The notes beneath the pieces are model-generated. The model was not told the DNA's origin. It saw only the letters and a list, made by a program, of their open reading frames with translations, and ran no database searches. A stretch of 9,815 bases of DNA from Phormidesmis priestleyi. GTDB taxonomy: Bacteria > Cyanobacteriota > Cyanobacteriia > Phormidesmidales > Phormidesmidaceae. The DNA lies in NCBI GenBank assembly GCA_003242115.1, contig QBMP01000009.1, forward strand, positions 5,214 to 15,028, given 5' to 3'. Made by a program: the position numbers and the translations under genes. Shown one piece after another: positions 1 to 6,949 of the stretch (positions are counted from its first letter, which is position 1; each line of letters starts with the position of its first letter).

Positions 1-273
1 CCTGCGCTGGTGAGTGCGATGTGCGCCTGCACCTGGCATTTTTTTGACAATGCGATCGCCCTGAGTTGGCTAGTCACCCTGCAAGCCGCGATGACGGTGG
101 TGGGAAACTGCACTGTTTGCGCCGCCGCTTGGTGGATTTGGCGACAGTCGAAACGCTCTGAGCTGTCTGGTATCAGCGATCTGTCTGGTATGAGTGATCT
201 GACAAATGGGCAAGCATCTCAGCAATCTTCTCAGCAGATTGGTCAATCGACCCAAGCCGGTACCGACGCATGA
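1..273 (+). CDS. DUF2499 (Ycf49-like) membrane protein, 5'-truncated by window edge
   Basis: The reading frame is open from base 1, so the true start lies to the left; the GTG at position 10 falls inside a conserved block and is probably not the start. The visible part begins PAL-VSAMCACTWHFFDNA and continues WLVTLQA..TVVGNCTVCAAAWWIW. I recognise this as the C-terminal half of the cyanobacterial and plastid DUF2499/Ycf49-like family, a small membrane protein of unknown function. One hydrophobic, Cys/Trp-rich helix is visible. After WIWRQSKR comes a tail of about 38 residues rich in Ser, Gln and Gly (SGISDLSGMSDL..QQSSQQ) that looks disordered and contains an 18-bp duplication. The stop overlaps the next ATG (ATGA), so the two genes are probably translationally coupled. 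The family call is fairly sure; the function is unknown. Confidence 0.8.
   Translation, partial: PALVSAMCACTWHFFDNAIALSWLVTLQAAMTVVGNCTVCAAAWWIWRQSKRSELSGISDLSGMSDLTNGQASQQSSQQIGQSTQAGTDA
52..59. repeat. HIP1 octamer GCGATCGC (first of 12 in the window)
   Basis: The palindrome GCGATCGC starts at 52, 725, 1030, 1152, 2148, 2424, 3638, 3893, 4690, 4777, 6279 and 9284. One copy per about 820 bases is far above the chance rate of about one per 65 kb and marks cyanobacterial DNA. Only the copy at 2424 is outside a coding region. The five genes from about 6287 to 9283, apart from the oxygenase start, are nearly free of it. Confidence 0.95.
163..198 (+). repeat. 18-bp direct tandem repeat, two copies, in DUF2499 tail
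   Basis: Units 163-180 and 181-198 both begin CTGTCTGGTAT and end in GAT; they differ only at two bases (CAGC versus GAGT). In frame they encode LSGISD and LSGMSD. The repeat lies after the conserved membrane part of the protein, where extra residues are likely to be tolerated. Confidence 0.85.
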
Positions 274-629
274 GTAAAGAATCTCTGTTTGCGCTGTCGC
301 TGTTTCCTTATTTAGGGTTTCTGTGGTTTTTAACCCGTTGTCAGCAAACGCCGCGATTGGCGCTGATTGGCTTTTATGTGCTGCTGATTTTTGTGGCGGT
401 GACCATTCCTGCCGGACTTTATGCCAAACAAGCCTATGGAGAGGAGCTAGCGAATGTCGATTGGCTCCACGGCAGCGCTGAACTCTTTTTGACGCTCTCT
501 AATATATTAGTAGTCTTGGGCTTTCGCCAAGCCGCGATCAAGCATCGTTTGAGTAAGGCCATCAGCGCCAATCTCAGCCCTGATCTCAGCCCTGATCTCA
601 GCCCTGATCTGAGCGCTGATGCAAAATAA
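270..629 (+). CDS. DUF3593 membrane protein
   Basis: A 119-residue protein that starts MSKESLFALSLFPYLGFLWFL and contains RLALIGFYVLLIFVAVTIPAGLYAK, YGEELANVDWLHGSAELFLTLSNILVVLGFRQA. These blocks match my recollection of DUF3593, a cyanobacterial and plant-plastid family of unknown function. Three hydrophobic helices are visible, at about residues 6-22, 29-50 and 68-86, so it is an integral membrane protein. It follows the DUF2499 gene with a 4-base ATGA overlap, an arrangement that fits joint production of two small membrane proteins that often occur together. The C-terminal tail (LSPDLSPDLSPDLSAD) is a 12-bp DNA repeat beyond the conserved part. The last 32 bases overlap the convergent VOC gene. 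Family call good; role unknown. Confidence 0.85.
   Translation: MSKESLFALSLFPYLGFLWFLTRCQQTPRLALIGFYVLLIFVAVTIPAGLYAKQAYGEELANVDWLHGSAELFLTLSNILVVLGFRQAAIKHRLSKAISANLSPDLSPDLSPDLSADAK
573..620 (+). repeat. 12-bp tandem repeat, four copies, at DUF3593/VOC 3' overlap
   Basis: Units at 573-584, 585-596 and 597-608 are identical (CTCAGCCCTGAT); the fourth, 609-620, reads CTGAGCGCTGAT. On the plus strand they encode LSPD x3 plus LSAD at the DUF3593 C-terminus. Read on the minus strand in the VOC frame, the unit is GAT CAG GGC TGA, so the first unit that the VOC gene enters provides its last three residues (DQG) and its stop codon. Confidence 0.95.
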
Positions 630-987
630 GCCGATTGCCGTCAGGATCGTAAGCGTAAATTTCCTGCCCGTGGGAGATGTGCATAATGCCGCCCGGTGGC
701 GGATAGCCTAGAACGGTGAGGTGAGCGATCGCGTCTGCTAAATCACGCACTTCCACACACAGACTCATCGGCCCGCTGCTAGCCGCTGCAAACTCAGCCG
801 AGTTCTCCGCCTTGGGGGTAAAAATCGCCAACCGCAGACCCGGCAGCTCAAATTCTGCATAGGTCGAACTGTTTGGCGCAGGCTCAATGCCAAATAGAGC
901 CTGATAAAACCTGACCTGACGCGATACTTGAGCGCTGGAGAGCGCAATGAAAACTTCGTAGCAAAAACTGTTCAAAAGGCGGTTCAA
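598..987 (-). CDS. VOC (glyoxalase/bleomycin-resistance fold) family protein
   Basis: A 129-residue protein with a VOC-type layout: a first strand EVFIALSS, helix QVSRQVRFYQALFG, strand LRLAIFTP, a second module SLCVEVRDLADAIAHLTVLG, and the closing YAYDPDGNRLILHQ typical of the fold. A single VOC unit of this size probably acts as a dimer. The glutamate often found after DPDGN as a metal ligand is replaced here (NRLIL), and no clear histidine sits in the first strand, so metal-dependent catalysis is doubtful and I assign no substrate. The TTG start (985-987) overlaps the TGA of the upstream SnoaL-like gene as TTGA, suggesting coupling; no good Shine-Dalgarno site is visible. A later TTG at codon 5 is also possible. 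It is the last gene of the DUF3105 - SnoaL - VOC run and ends inside the tail of DUF3593. Confidence 0.8.
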   Translation of the reverse strand: MNRLLNSFCYEVFIALSSAQVSRQVRFYQALFGIEPAPNSSTYAEFELPGLRLAIFTPKAENSAEFAAASSGPMSLCVEVRDLADAIAHLTVLGYPPPGGIMHISHGQEIYAYDPDGNRLILHQRSDQG

Positions 988-1553
988 GAGCGGTTACGAG
1001 TTTGGGTCTGAGAAGGGTAGTCGGGTTGCGCGATCGCCCGCAATCGGGCAAAGGTTTCTTGCTGCAAATGCCGACTCGCTTTGAGCCCTAGCTTTAACAG
1101 CACACCGGGGCCAGGAACTAGCTTTACGCCTAACTGCTGCACCAGCGATAGGCGATCGCCTTGTCCCCAATGCTCAATAATTTTGCCATAGCTCACCCGG
1201 TCGAGGTGCATCACCGCAAAGCGAATGACTTTGCCCGTCGGCGGTAAGCCCTGAAACGGCCCCAAGTGAGTGCCGATAAAAAAGCCGCAAGTCGTTACCG
1301 TATCTCGATGGGCAATGACTTGGCTAAACTCGTGACGCCCATCCGGAAAGGCGTTGTAGACCTCAGTGCCAATGCGGTCAAATGCAGCCAAGCCCAAGGG
1401 CTCATCCATCCCCGACATGTGGGCGATTAGGTCAGGAGAAAGCAGCGTTAGCGCTTCAGATAAGCGGCGATTGTCAAATGATTTATAAAACTGTAGAACG
1501 AGGGCTTTGTTTTGGGTGGCAAGCAGGTCGTGAAACATTGAGCACAATTTCAT
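984..1553 (-). CDS. SnoaL-like / ester cyclase family protein
   Basis: A 189-residue protein of the SnoaL-like, NTF2-fold class. Visible signatures are LQFYKSFDNRRLSEALTLLSPDLIAH (residues 20-45), the block FPDGRHEFSQVIAHRDTVTTCGFFIGTHLGPFQGLPPTGK (69-108), then HLDRVSYGKIIEHWGQGDRLSLVQQLG (116-142). The last block is the usual 'dependence on conditions, E-x-W' ending of ester-cyclase-like members. These proteins have a cone-shaped pocket; characterised relatives cyclise polyketide esters, but most bacterial members have unknown substrates, and no polyketide genes are nearby. Residues 143-189 form a longer, less typical C-terminal extension. The ATG start lies 9 bases after the DUF3105 stop, and the stop overlaps the VOC start. 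ATG at codon 6 is an alternative start. No clear ribosome-binding site, so coupling to DUF3105 translation is plausible. Confidence 0.8.
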   Translation of the reverse strand: MKLCSMFHDLLATQNKALVLQFYKSFDNRRLSEALTLLSPDLIAHMSGMDEPLGLAAFDRIGTEVYNAFPDGRHEFSQVIAHRDTVTTCGFFIGTHLGPFQGLPPTGKVIRFAVMHLDRVSYGKIIEHWGQGDRLSLVQQLGVKLVPGPGVLLKLGLKASRHLQQETFARLRAIAQPDYPSQTQTRNRS

Positions 1554-1562
1554 AAATACGAC

Positions 1563-2219
1563 TCATCGCACCGGATTTTCAGGCCCGCGTCCGCGATAGA
1601 GATCGATAAAGCTAGCCGCAGCGTCTGGAGCAAAAGGTCGCAGCAGCGTCAGTTGTTTTGTCCAAGCTGTGAGTACGATGCTTGCTTTAATTCCAGACAT
1701 CGGCACCACAACTACACCATCCCATGCACCGGGAAACTGAGTAGCCCAGCTTTGTAGCGTTTGCTTAGTTTGAGCATCGGCCTCGTCGTAATACACGACA
1801 ATATTGCCATGTTCCAGCGAATGCACTAGCTGCTCAGGCCGCTGCTCTTGTGTATAGAATCCAGGCGCAATCGGGTTGGGATCGTGAGGCCCAGAGGTCG
1901 GGAAAACCTGTTCATAATTCACAGACTCTCCGGGTTCGACATGTTTTTGACCTTTGTCAGGAAAAGTCTCGACTGCGCTCAAGGCAGCTTTTCCAGCTTC
2001 GGTACTAGGATCAAAAACAACCTGTTGAAATCGATTGCGATAGGCCAGTCCAGCAATCAAAGCCACCATTAGCAACGCTAGCCCAACGGGCCCTAAGATT
2101 ACTTTAGTGGCGTTAAAGCCTTTTGCCTTACGGCGGCTCGATTTTGAGCGATCGCTTTTTGAGCGGCTTTTTAATTGAGGCGTTTCGGCTTTAGGAGTCG
2201 GCTCTAAAGGTTTGTTCAT
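1563..2219 (-). CDS. DUF3105 membrane-anchored protein
   Basis: A 218-residue protein. Residues 1-38 are basic and Ser/Lys/Arg-rich (KSRSKSDRSKSSRRKAKG), and 39-60 form one transmembrane helix (VILGPVGLALLMVALIAGLAY). By the positive-inside rule, the remainder should lie outside the cytoplasmic membrane. That part shows the DUF3105 hallmarks: KHVEPGESVNYEQVFPTSGPHDPNP (92-116), GFYTQEQRPEQLVHSLEHGNIVVYYD (120-145), VVVPM, IVLTAWTKQL and the closing FIDLYRGRGPENP. His93, His112, His133 and His137 are conserved-type histidines that could bind a metal, but that is inference. The family function is unknown. It is the first gene of a three-gene run and probably carries the promoter in its upstream 354-base region. 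Confidence 0.88.
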   Translation of the reverse strand: MNKPLEPTPKAETPQLKSRSKSDRSKSSRRKAKGFNATKVILGPVGLALLMVALIAGLAYRNRFQQVVFDPSTEAGKAALSAVETFPDKGQKHVEPGESVNYEQVFPTSGPHDPNPIAPGFYTQEQRPEQLVHSLEHGNIVVYYDEADAQTKQTLQSWATQFPGAWDGVVVVPMSGIKASIVLTAWTKQLTLLRPFAPDAAASFIDLYRGRGPENPVR

Positions 2220-2366
2220 AGGAATGGGTCGCTGAATAGGGATCAGAAACAGTCGAAAACAATGCGAGTCTTTATTTTAAGCATTATCAACAAAAGCATC
2301 TAGCGCTTACTGTCACTCATTAATTTTATCGGGTGGCTTATAGCGATAGTGTTTGGATTGAATTCG

Positions 2367-2406
2367 TTGCCTCCTCAAGTTGCCTCCTCCTCAAGTTGCC
2401 TCAAAG
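2367..2406. repeat. Degenerate direct repeat TTGCCTCCTCAAG
   Basis: Three tandem units of unequal length: TTGCCTCCTCAAG (2367-2379), TTGCCTCCTCCTCAAG (2380-2395, with one extra CTC) and a shortened TTGCCTCAAAG (2396-2406). The extra CTC is what replication slippage would leave. It sits mid-intergenic; a regulatory role is possible but nothing in the sequence requires it. Confidence 0.8.
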
Positions 2407-2559
2407 GTAGCCTCGACAGGAGTGCGATCGCCGAGAACGCCCCAATTATCACCAGCACAGACTTCCGCTTTTTCTAAAATCTGCAAATCTGCCTCTATGA
2501 AGATGTCAGCCCTCAAAATAGCTGATACATTTGGCTGATTGCACAATGGATAAAAAATT

Positions 2560-2564
2560 AGGAG
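2560..2564 (+). promoter_or_regulatory. Shine-Dalgarno AGGAG for the holin-family gene
   Basis: AGGAG followed by 9 bases and then ATG at 2574. It is one of the few clear ribosome-binding sites in this window and fixes the start of the following gene. Confidence 0.75.
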
Positions 2565-2573
2565 CTTATACAG

Positions 2574-2945
2574 ATGTTAGGAATGTTACTACCCGCCTTG
2601 GTTACCGCCGTGAGCCTGCTTATTCTTGATTGGCTGCTACCGGGCGTTAAAATCGACACTATCACCACTTCGTTGATTGCCGCAGTCTCTATCGGCGTGG
2701 TCAATGCAATTATTAAGCCGGTGATTCATCTGCTGTCACTACCGCTGACGATTGTTACCTTTGGGCTGTTTTCTTTAGTGATCAATGGCTTTTGCTTTTG
2801 GTTGGCAGCCGTGCTAGTCCCTGGGTTTCATGTCTACGGGCCAATCGGCTTTATTGTAGGCCCGATTGCGCTCTCGTTTTTGAGCACTACATTTGGTCAC
2901 TACATTGCTGAGAGTCAGGGCAAATTGCCCCAAGCAACGGACTAA
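2574..2945 (+). CDS. Phage_holin_4_2 (YvlD-like) family membrane protein
   Basis: A 123-residue, very hydrophobic protein with four transmembrane segments at about residues 3-22, 31-48, 56-82 and 88-111. The family signatures are visible: LLPGVKID after helix 1, VVNAIIKPVIHLLSLPLTIVTFGLFSLVINGFCFWLAAVLVPGF (42-85), and a glycine-rich last helix. The Pfam name mentions phage holin because of a mycobacteriophage member, but most members are ordinary chromosomal membrane proteins of unknown role, and nothing phage-like lies nearby. It is a single-gene unit with its own AGGAG ribosome-binding site, divergent from DUF3105 and convergent with the long unknown gene at 3020. A 74-base gap separates it from that gene, with no obvious hairpin terminator. 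Confidence 0.88.
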   Translation: MLGMLLPALVTAVSLLILDWLLPGVKIDTITTSLIAAVSIGVVNAIIKPVIHLLSLPLTIVTFGLFSLVINGFCFWLAAVLVPGFHVYGPIGFIVGPIALSFLSTTFGHYIAESQGKLPQATD

Positions 2946-3019
2946 TTACGCCGGTTATTTTCACCGCGTACTTGAATCTGCGAGAATGCGTTCGGCTTTA
3001 GTTTAGCGCTAGTTCTGCT

Positions 3020-4513
3020 TTAGTTTTGGCCGCGTAAGCGTCTGAGCAAATCTAGTGCTTCTGCTCTCGGCAGGTTCAAGCGATTTTGGCTGTGCTGCCA
3101 GAATGCTTCCCACCAGTCATCCGGTTCGCTATGTTCGCCGACGTACTCTGTCGGGCGACCTGTTCTACCATCGGTGACTAGGCTGCCAACATAATCAGCA
3201 TCATCGTAAATGCGTTTAATTTGCTGATCAATTTCGGCCATATCTTCAGCCGACACGATGCCGTTGCTCGTGGCTTTGTAAAACTGCACGGTAACCCGAA
3301 TCGGAAAGTTAGGATCGCGCTCAATGTCGAGATTGTCGATTTCAGTGAAGGGGCCTTCAACTTCACCGTGGCCAATCACAGCGGCTTCTACATCGCTACG
3401 GTTGCGGGCAATCGGTGCAGAGGCGCTCGGTGCCATCAAGGCTTCGGCAGAATCTGCGGCGGCGCCAAGGTCGTTGGCAAATGAGGATTTCTGCTTTAGC
3501 GGCACCTGAATTAGCATGACCATATTCAGCCCTTCTTCAGCGCTGACCTCCACGGGCGGCAGCGTCGTAGTATCGCCGCCAGCTTGTTCGCTCTGTTCGG
3601 CGCGAAAGTCTGTAATGCGTTTTCCAGTCAGGCTGGTGCGATCGCCGTTTTTATTAAAAAATAATCTCTGACCCCAAGTGCGTCCGGCTGAAAAGCCATC
3701 ACGCTGATTGTCGATAATGGTCGCGCTCGTGCCTTCACGGGTCGCCAGTAGGGTAAGCACTGCCGGATCGCCGGGATACGACTGATAGTTGAATAAAACG
3801 GGATTAAATGTGGCTTCGCCGCCCGCTGGAATCGGTAAAAAAGCGGCTTGGGCGCTGACTAAAACGTGAGAGTCACGCTCAGCTAACAGGGAGCGATCGC
3901 GGCCCGTCCAAGAGTCGGGTTTGCTCAAATAGCCGCGCAGATCTTCCAATACATCGGCCAGCAGCGTTGGCTTTACCGCTTCACCTTTTTCATTGCCGGT
4001 AAGCACAGAAAGTCGCTGCATCGGCACATCAGCGGTTCTATCTGAAAAATTCGGGTAGCGGATAACGGGCATGAGGTGAAGCTGAGCTTGCCCGGAGCGC
4101 GGGTCAGTGTGCTCTACTTGAATGGTCATATCGCTGATGTTGGGGCCAACGCTGGAGTTGTCGTAGCGGCCTGTGTCTTCCCAGGTGATATCGAGGATTT
4201 GCAGGTTGCTTGAGCCTGCCAACCGCTGCGCTTCAGGGTCACGAATCATCGACTTGGTGCGCTCAATTACCTGGCCGTATTCCATATAGTCTGCGGTGCT
4301 CATGACGATAGGAGCCGTTTCGCGAGTCGATTCAATCGGTTGAGAGGGATTAGGTTGAGAGGGATTGGCAGGGCTATTGGAATTGGGATTGATGCCCCAA
4401 GATTGCGCAATCGCGACTCGGCCAAACGCTCCACCGATTAGGGCTCCGCCTATCAACAGCGACCATAGCGCTAACTTACCTAACGCTTTTTTGGAAATTA
4501 CAGGTTTTTGCAT
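3020..4513 (-). CDS. Exported or membrane-anchored protein of unknown function (about 500 aa)
   Basis: I do not recognise this family. From the ATG at 4513 it is 497 residues; a TTG at 4543 would add ten (MTVTEADKRT). I prefer the ATG because it puts a basic n-region (KPVISKKALGK) directly before a hydrophobic core (LALWSLLIGGALIGGAFGRVAIA) ending in an AIA-Q site, which looks like a signal peptide or N-terminal anchor. Next comes a Pro/Asn/Ser/Gln linker (NPNSNSPANPSQPNPSQP) holding a 15-bp duplication, then a long soluble region. Notable blocks are ITWEDTGRYDNSSVGPNISDMTIQVEHTDPRSGQ, SYPGDPAVLTLLATREGTSATIIDNQRDGFSAGRTWGQRLFFNKNGDR, and a C-terminal RVTVQFYKATSNGIVSAEDMAEIDQQIKRIYDDADYVGSLVTD, ending near WWEAFWQHSQNRL. 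It has few Cys and no catalytic motif that I can name. Orderly domains and no stops suggest a real, conserved gene. It follows the amylase by about 120 bases and may have its own promoter. Confidence 0.8.
   Translation of the reverse strand: MQKPVISKKALGKLALWSLLIGGALIGGAFGRVAIAQSWGINPNSNSPANPSQPNPSQPIESTRETAPIVMSTADYMEYGQVIERTKSMIRDPEAQRLAGSSNLQILDITWEDTGRYDNSSVGPNISDMTIQVEHTDPRSGQAQLHLMPVIRYPNFSDRTADVPMQRLSVLTGNEKGEAVKPTLLADVLEDLRGYLSKPDSWTGRDRSLLAERDSHVLVSAQAAFLPIPAGGEATFNPVLFNYQSYPGDPAVLTLLATREGTSATIIDNQRDGFSAGRTWGQRLFFNKNGDRTSLTGKRITDFRAEQSEQAGGDTTTLPPVEVSAEEGLNMVMLIQVPLKQKSSFANDLGAAADSAEALMAPSASAPIARNRSDVEAAVIGHGEVEGPFTEIDNLDIERDPNFPIRVTVQFYKATSNGIVSAEDMAEIDQQIKRIYDDADYVGSLVTDGRTGRPTEYVGEHSEPDDWWEAFWQHSQNRLNLPRAEALDLLRRLRGQN
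4338..4367 (-). repeat. 15-bp tandem repeat, two copies, in linker of unknown exported protein
   Basis: On the plus strand the units are 4338-4352 and 4353-4367, both GGTTGAGAGGGATT followed by A or G. Translated on the minus strand they give NPSQP twice, inside the Pro-rich linker between the N-terminal hydrophobic segment and the soluble domain. Confidence 0.9.
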
Positions 4514-4635
4514 GGTGCGTTTATCTGCCTCAGTGACCGTCAAGCTCAGCTTAATTGAAGCTAAAGCGATGATCGCTCACGGTTTCAGTTTTGGAAACGG
4601 GTTGTTTTGACAGCAGGCTTTAGCTGCCGCAACGC

Positions 4636-6084
4636 CTACAGGTTTCCTAGCACCATGCCTGAACGGGCCGGAATTTCTAACATAGCGGTGCGATCGCCCA
4701 ACCAATCTACTTTGCCCGCGCCGTACAGAACCCGACCATTGTCTACCGCCATATCGGCGAGGCGCACCGAGAGTAAGCGATCGCCCGTATTCACCGCCAC
4801 TACAATCATCTCATCGTCTAAAAATCTGGCAAACACATAGCAATTGCCCTCGGCGGCAAGGATCTTATACGTCCCGATTCGCAAAGCCGGATGCGCATGG
4901 CGTAAGGCAATCAGGGCTTTGTGCATCTCCAGCAGCGACAAATTCCAATCTTCGGCTGCGGGGAAAGAGCGCCGACAGTCAGGATCTAAACCGCCCGCTA
5001 GGCCCACTTCATCGCCATAGTAAAGGCTAGGCGCACCCGGAAACGTAAACAGCAGCAAAGTCGCCAATTTCATGCTGGCAATATCTTCACCGACCACGCT
5101 CAAAATCCGAGCCACGTCATGACTCGACAGCAAATTGAGCTGAGTTTGCTGAATCTCCCAATCGTAGAGATTCAGCAGCGCCTCAATTTTTTCAGCGTAG
5201 CCTTTGGCATCCAAAGCAGGATATGGAAAATAATCGACGTGCTCAACTAGAGACATCTCTACTCTATTTTGAGCGGTAAAAGCAAGAGTTGGCCCCGTAA
5301 AGAGATAGTTCATCACCCCATCGAACTGGTCGCCCGCTAGCCATTCGCGCGCATCTGTCCAAACTTCTCCAACAATGTAAGCTTCAGGATTAATGGCTTT
5401 GATGCGCTCACGAAACTCCGCCCAAAACCCTTCTGTTGTAATTTCAAACGGCACATCTAGCCGCCAGCCATCAATGCCCTGCGCTATCCAATATTCGCCC
5501 ACCTGCATGATGTATTCTCTGGCCTGAGCGTTTTCATAATTGAATTCCGGCAAAGCGCGATTGTTGATCCAGCTTTTGTAGTTAGCAGCTCTTTCGCCAT
5601 CGTAAGCTGAAAGCGGCCAACTCTCTACCGTAAACCAGTCGAGCCAGGGTGAATGCGGGCCATTTTCTAAAATGTCGTTGAAGTAGAAAAACCCCCGACT
5701 TGCATGGTTAAAAACGCCATCTAAAACAACTTTTATGCCGCGCTCATGGGCCGCTGCCAGCAGGTCAAAAAAAGCCTCATTGCCACCCAAGAGCGGATCG
5801 ACGACGTAGTAATCATGCGTGTGGTAGCGGTGATTGCTAGCCGACTGAAAAATTGGCGTAAAGTAAATCGCATTGATGCCTAACTCTTGCAGATAGTCGA
5901 GCTTTTCAGCAACGCCCCACAAATCACCGCCTTTGTAGCCTTGCGGCGTCGGCAAGCTATCCCAACTCTCCAGCGGCACCTGCATTTCGGGCGGCAGCGC
6001 TTGGCGCTGAGTGCGGGCAAAGCGATCAGGATAAATTTGATAAAAAACAGCGTGCTTCACCCAGTCGGGAGTTGTAATGGTCAT
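4636..6084 (-). CDS. GH13 alpha-amylase family enzyme (neopullulanase/cyclomaltodextrinase-like)
   Basis: A 482-residue glycoside hydrolase family 13 enzyme that should cleave alpha-1,4 (and possibly alpha-1,6) bonds in maltodextrins. It begins directly with the catalytic barrel (HAVFYQIYPDRF, residues 11-22). All four conserved regions are present: DGVFNH at 122-127; GWRLDVPFE with nucleophile Asp210; GEVW with acid/base Glu240; SSHD with His322 and Asp323. GYKGGDLWGVAEKLDYLQELGINAIYFTPIF..YHTHDY is typical of the neopullulanase/cyclomaltodextrinase branch. The N-terminal starch-binding domain common in that branch is absent, which explains the short length. A C-terminal beta domain spans about 400-482. 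No signal peptide is visible, so it is probably cytoplasmic and acts on storage glucan or maltodextrins. Its ATG overlaps the hydrolase stop by 4 bases (ATGA), indicating an operon with msrB and the hydrolase. Exact substrate is not determinable here. Confidence 0.93.
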   Translation of the reverse strand: MTITTPDWVKHAVFYQIYPDRFARTQRQALPPEMQVPLESWDSLPTPQGYKGGDLWGVAEKLDYLQELGINAIYFTPIFQSASNHRYHTHDYYVVDPLLGGNEAFFDLLAAAHERGIKVVLDGVFNHASRGFFYFNDILENGPHSPWLDWFTVESWPLSAYDGERAANYKSWINNRALPEFNYENAQAREYIMQVGEYWIAQGIDGWRLDVPFEITTEGFWAEFRERIKAINPEAYIVGEVWTDAREWLAGDQFDGVMNYLFTGPTLAFTAQNRVEMSLVEHVDYFPYPALDAKGYAEKIEALLNLYDWEIQQTQLNLLSSHDVARILSVVGEDIASMKLATLLLFTFPGAPSLYYGDEVGLAGGLDPDCRRSFPAAEDWNLSLLEMHKALIALRHAHPALRIGTYKILAAEGNCYVFARFLDDEMIVVAVNTGDRLLSVRLADMAVDNGRVLYGAGKVDWLGDRTAMLEIPARSGMVLGNL

Positions 6085-6944
6085 GGCTTATTGGGCGTGA
6101 GAGGGGCAGGAGTGAGCGGTTGCCAGATGTCGGGGTGAGTCTGTAGCCAACGGTGAATGTCAGCGTTGACTTGAGTCGGAATTTCCCAAGGGAAAAGATG
6201 AGCAGTATCAGGGTAGCAGTGAACTTCGCAGTCGGGCAGGGCGCGGGCAGTTTCCAGGCTAGATTCGGCGGTGATATGGCGATCGCACTCCCCGCATAGC
6301 ATCAAACTTGGAATGTGCAGATCTCTTATATCGGGCAGTCGATTGTAGCCAGCGCGAATCGCATTGACTAGCGCCGCATCCGCGTAACGGCTCATGCGCA
6401 AATAAGCCGGTGCGCCCTGACGTGCTAGGTATTGGTAGGCGGTGGGCGTATGCTGACGAATCAGATGGCGAAAGAGAGATTTCTGACCGAGTGCTATAGC
6501 CCCATCCGCCCCCGGCCAGACGAAATTCAGCGCGCCAGCCAGCCCGGCGAACAGATTATCTTGCCAAGTAATCGGCGGATGCGAACCCCTTGGTCGCGCC
6601 GCCGTCCCCACTAAAATCAAACCTCGCACCGTCTTTGGCCGCCGCAAAGCCAGCTCCATCGCCAAAATTCCACCCAAAGACCAGCCCAGCACTAAACATT
6701 GAGAGAGCTGATACTGATCGAGCAGTTCTTCCAAATCATCCAGGTGGCAGCTCATGGTAAAGCCATCCAGCGCCCGACTACGGCCATAGCCCCGCAAATC
6801 TGGCGCATAGGTGGTGAACTGCGTTGCTAACTGCGTCGTAAATACGCTCATCGCCTCGCCACTGCCCGGATGGCCATGCAAACACAAAATCGGCACTCTC
6901 GCTGGTTGATGCTGCGCGCCTTCGATTTGAATCTGTAGCCGCAT
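6081..6944 (-). CDS. Alpha/beta-fold hydrolase
   Basis: A 287-residue alpha/beta hydrolase with a full set of catalytic elements. They are an oxyanion-hole motif HGHPG (23-27), PDLRGYGRS (48-56), nucleophile elbow GWSLGG with Ser89, a probable acid Asp221 in LCGECDRHI, and catalytic His249 in DTAHLFPWE. Residues about 119-200 form the variable cap over the active site. The layout resembles ester, epoxide or C-C bond hydrolases of this superfamily, and the substrate cannot be read from sequence. No signal peptide is seen, so it is likely cytoplasmic. The C-terminal tail (PLTPAPLTPNKP) is a diverged 15-bp duplication outside the fold. It starts 5 bases after the msrB stop and overlaps the amylase start by 4 bases, so the three genes are very probably co-transcribed and translationally coupled. 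Confidence 0.9.
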   Translation of the reverse strand: MRLQIQIEGAQHQPARVPILCLHGHPGSGEAMSVFTTQLATQFTTYAPDLRGYGRSRALDGFTMSCHLDDLEELLDQYQLSQCLVLGWSLGGILAMELALRRPKTVRGLILVGTAARPRGSHPPITWQDNLFAGLAGALNFVWPGADGAIALGQKSLFRHLIRQHTPTAYQYLARQGAPAYLRMSRYADAALVNAIRAGYNRLPDIRDLHIPSLMLCGECDRHITAESSLETARALPDCEVHCYPDTAHLFPWEIPTQVNADIHRWLQTHPDIWQPLTPAPLTPNKP

Positions 6945-6949
6945 ATCGC

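Larger units (their letters stand above)
2220..2573. other. 354-base divergent intergenic region
   Basis: This lies between the divergent DUF3105 and holin-family genes and should hold both promoters. I see no convincing ORF or RNA gene. It contains a TAAAAT -10-like element for the minus strand at 2274-2279 without a good -35, a degenerate direct-repeat cluster at 2367-2406, one HIP1 octamer at 2424-2431, and the ribosome-binding site of the plus-strand gene at 2560-2564. I find no GTA-N8-TAC site here. Confidence 0.6.

Noticed and set aside
2574..2945. Prophage remnant, because of a holin-family protein
   Set aside because: No other phage gene, integrase or attachment site is nearby, and this family is common in bacterial chromosomes outside phages.
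3004..3011. TAGCGCTA palindrome as terminator between the convergent genes
   Set aside because: Eight bases with no loop and no T-tract; it cannot act as an intrinsic terminator.
4561..4600. Hairpin or terminator after the amylase (AGCGAT-G-ATCGCT and GTTTC...GAAAC)
   Set aside because: The first dyad has a one-base centre and cannot fold as a hairpin of that length; the second has only a 5-bp stem and no T-run on the right strand.
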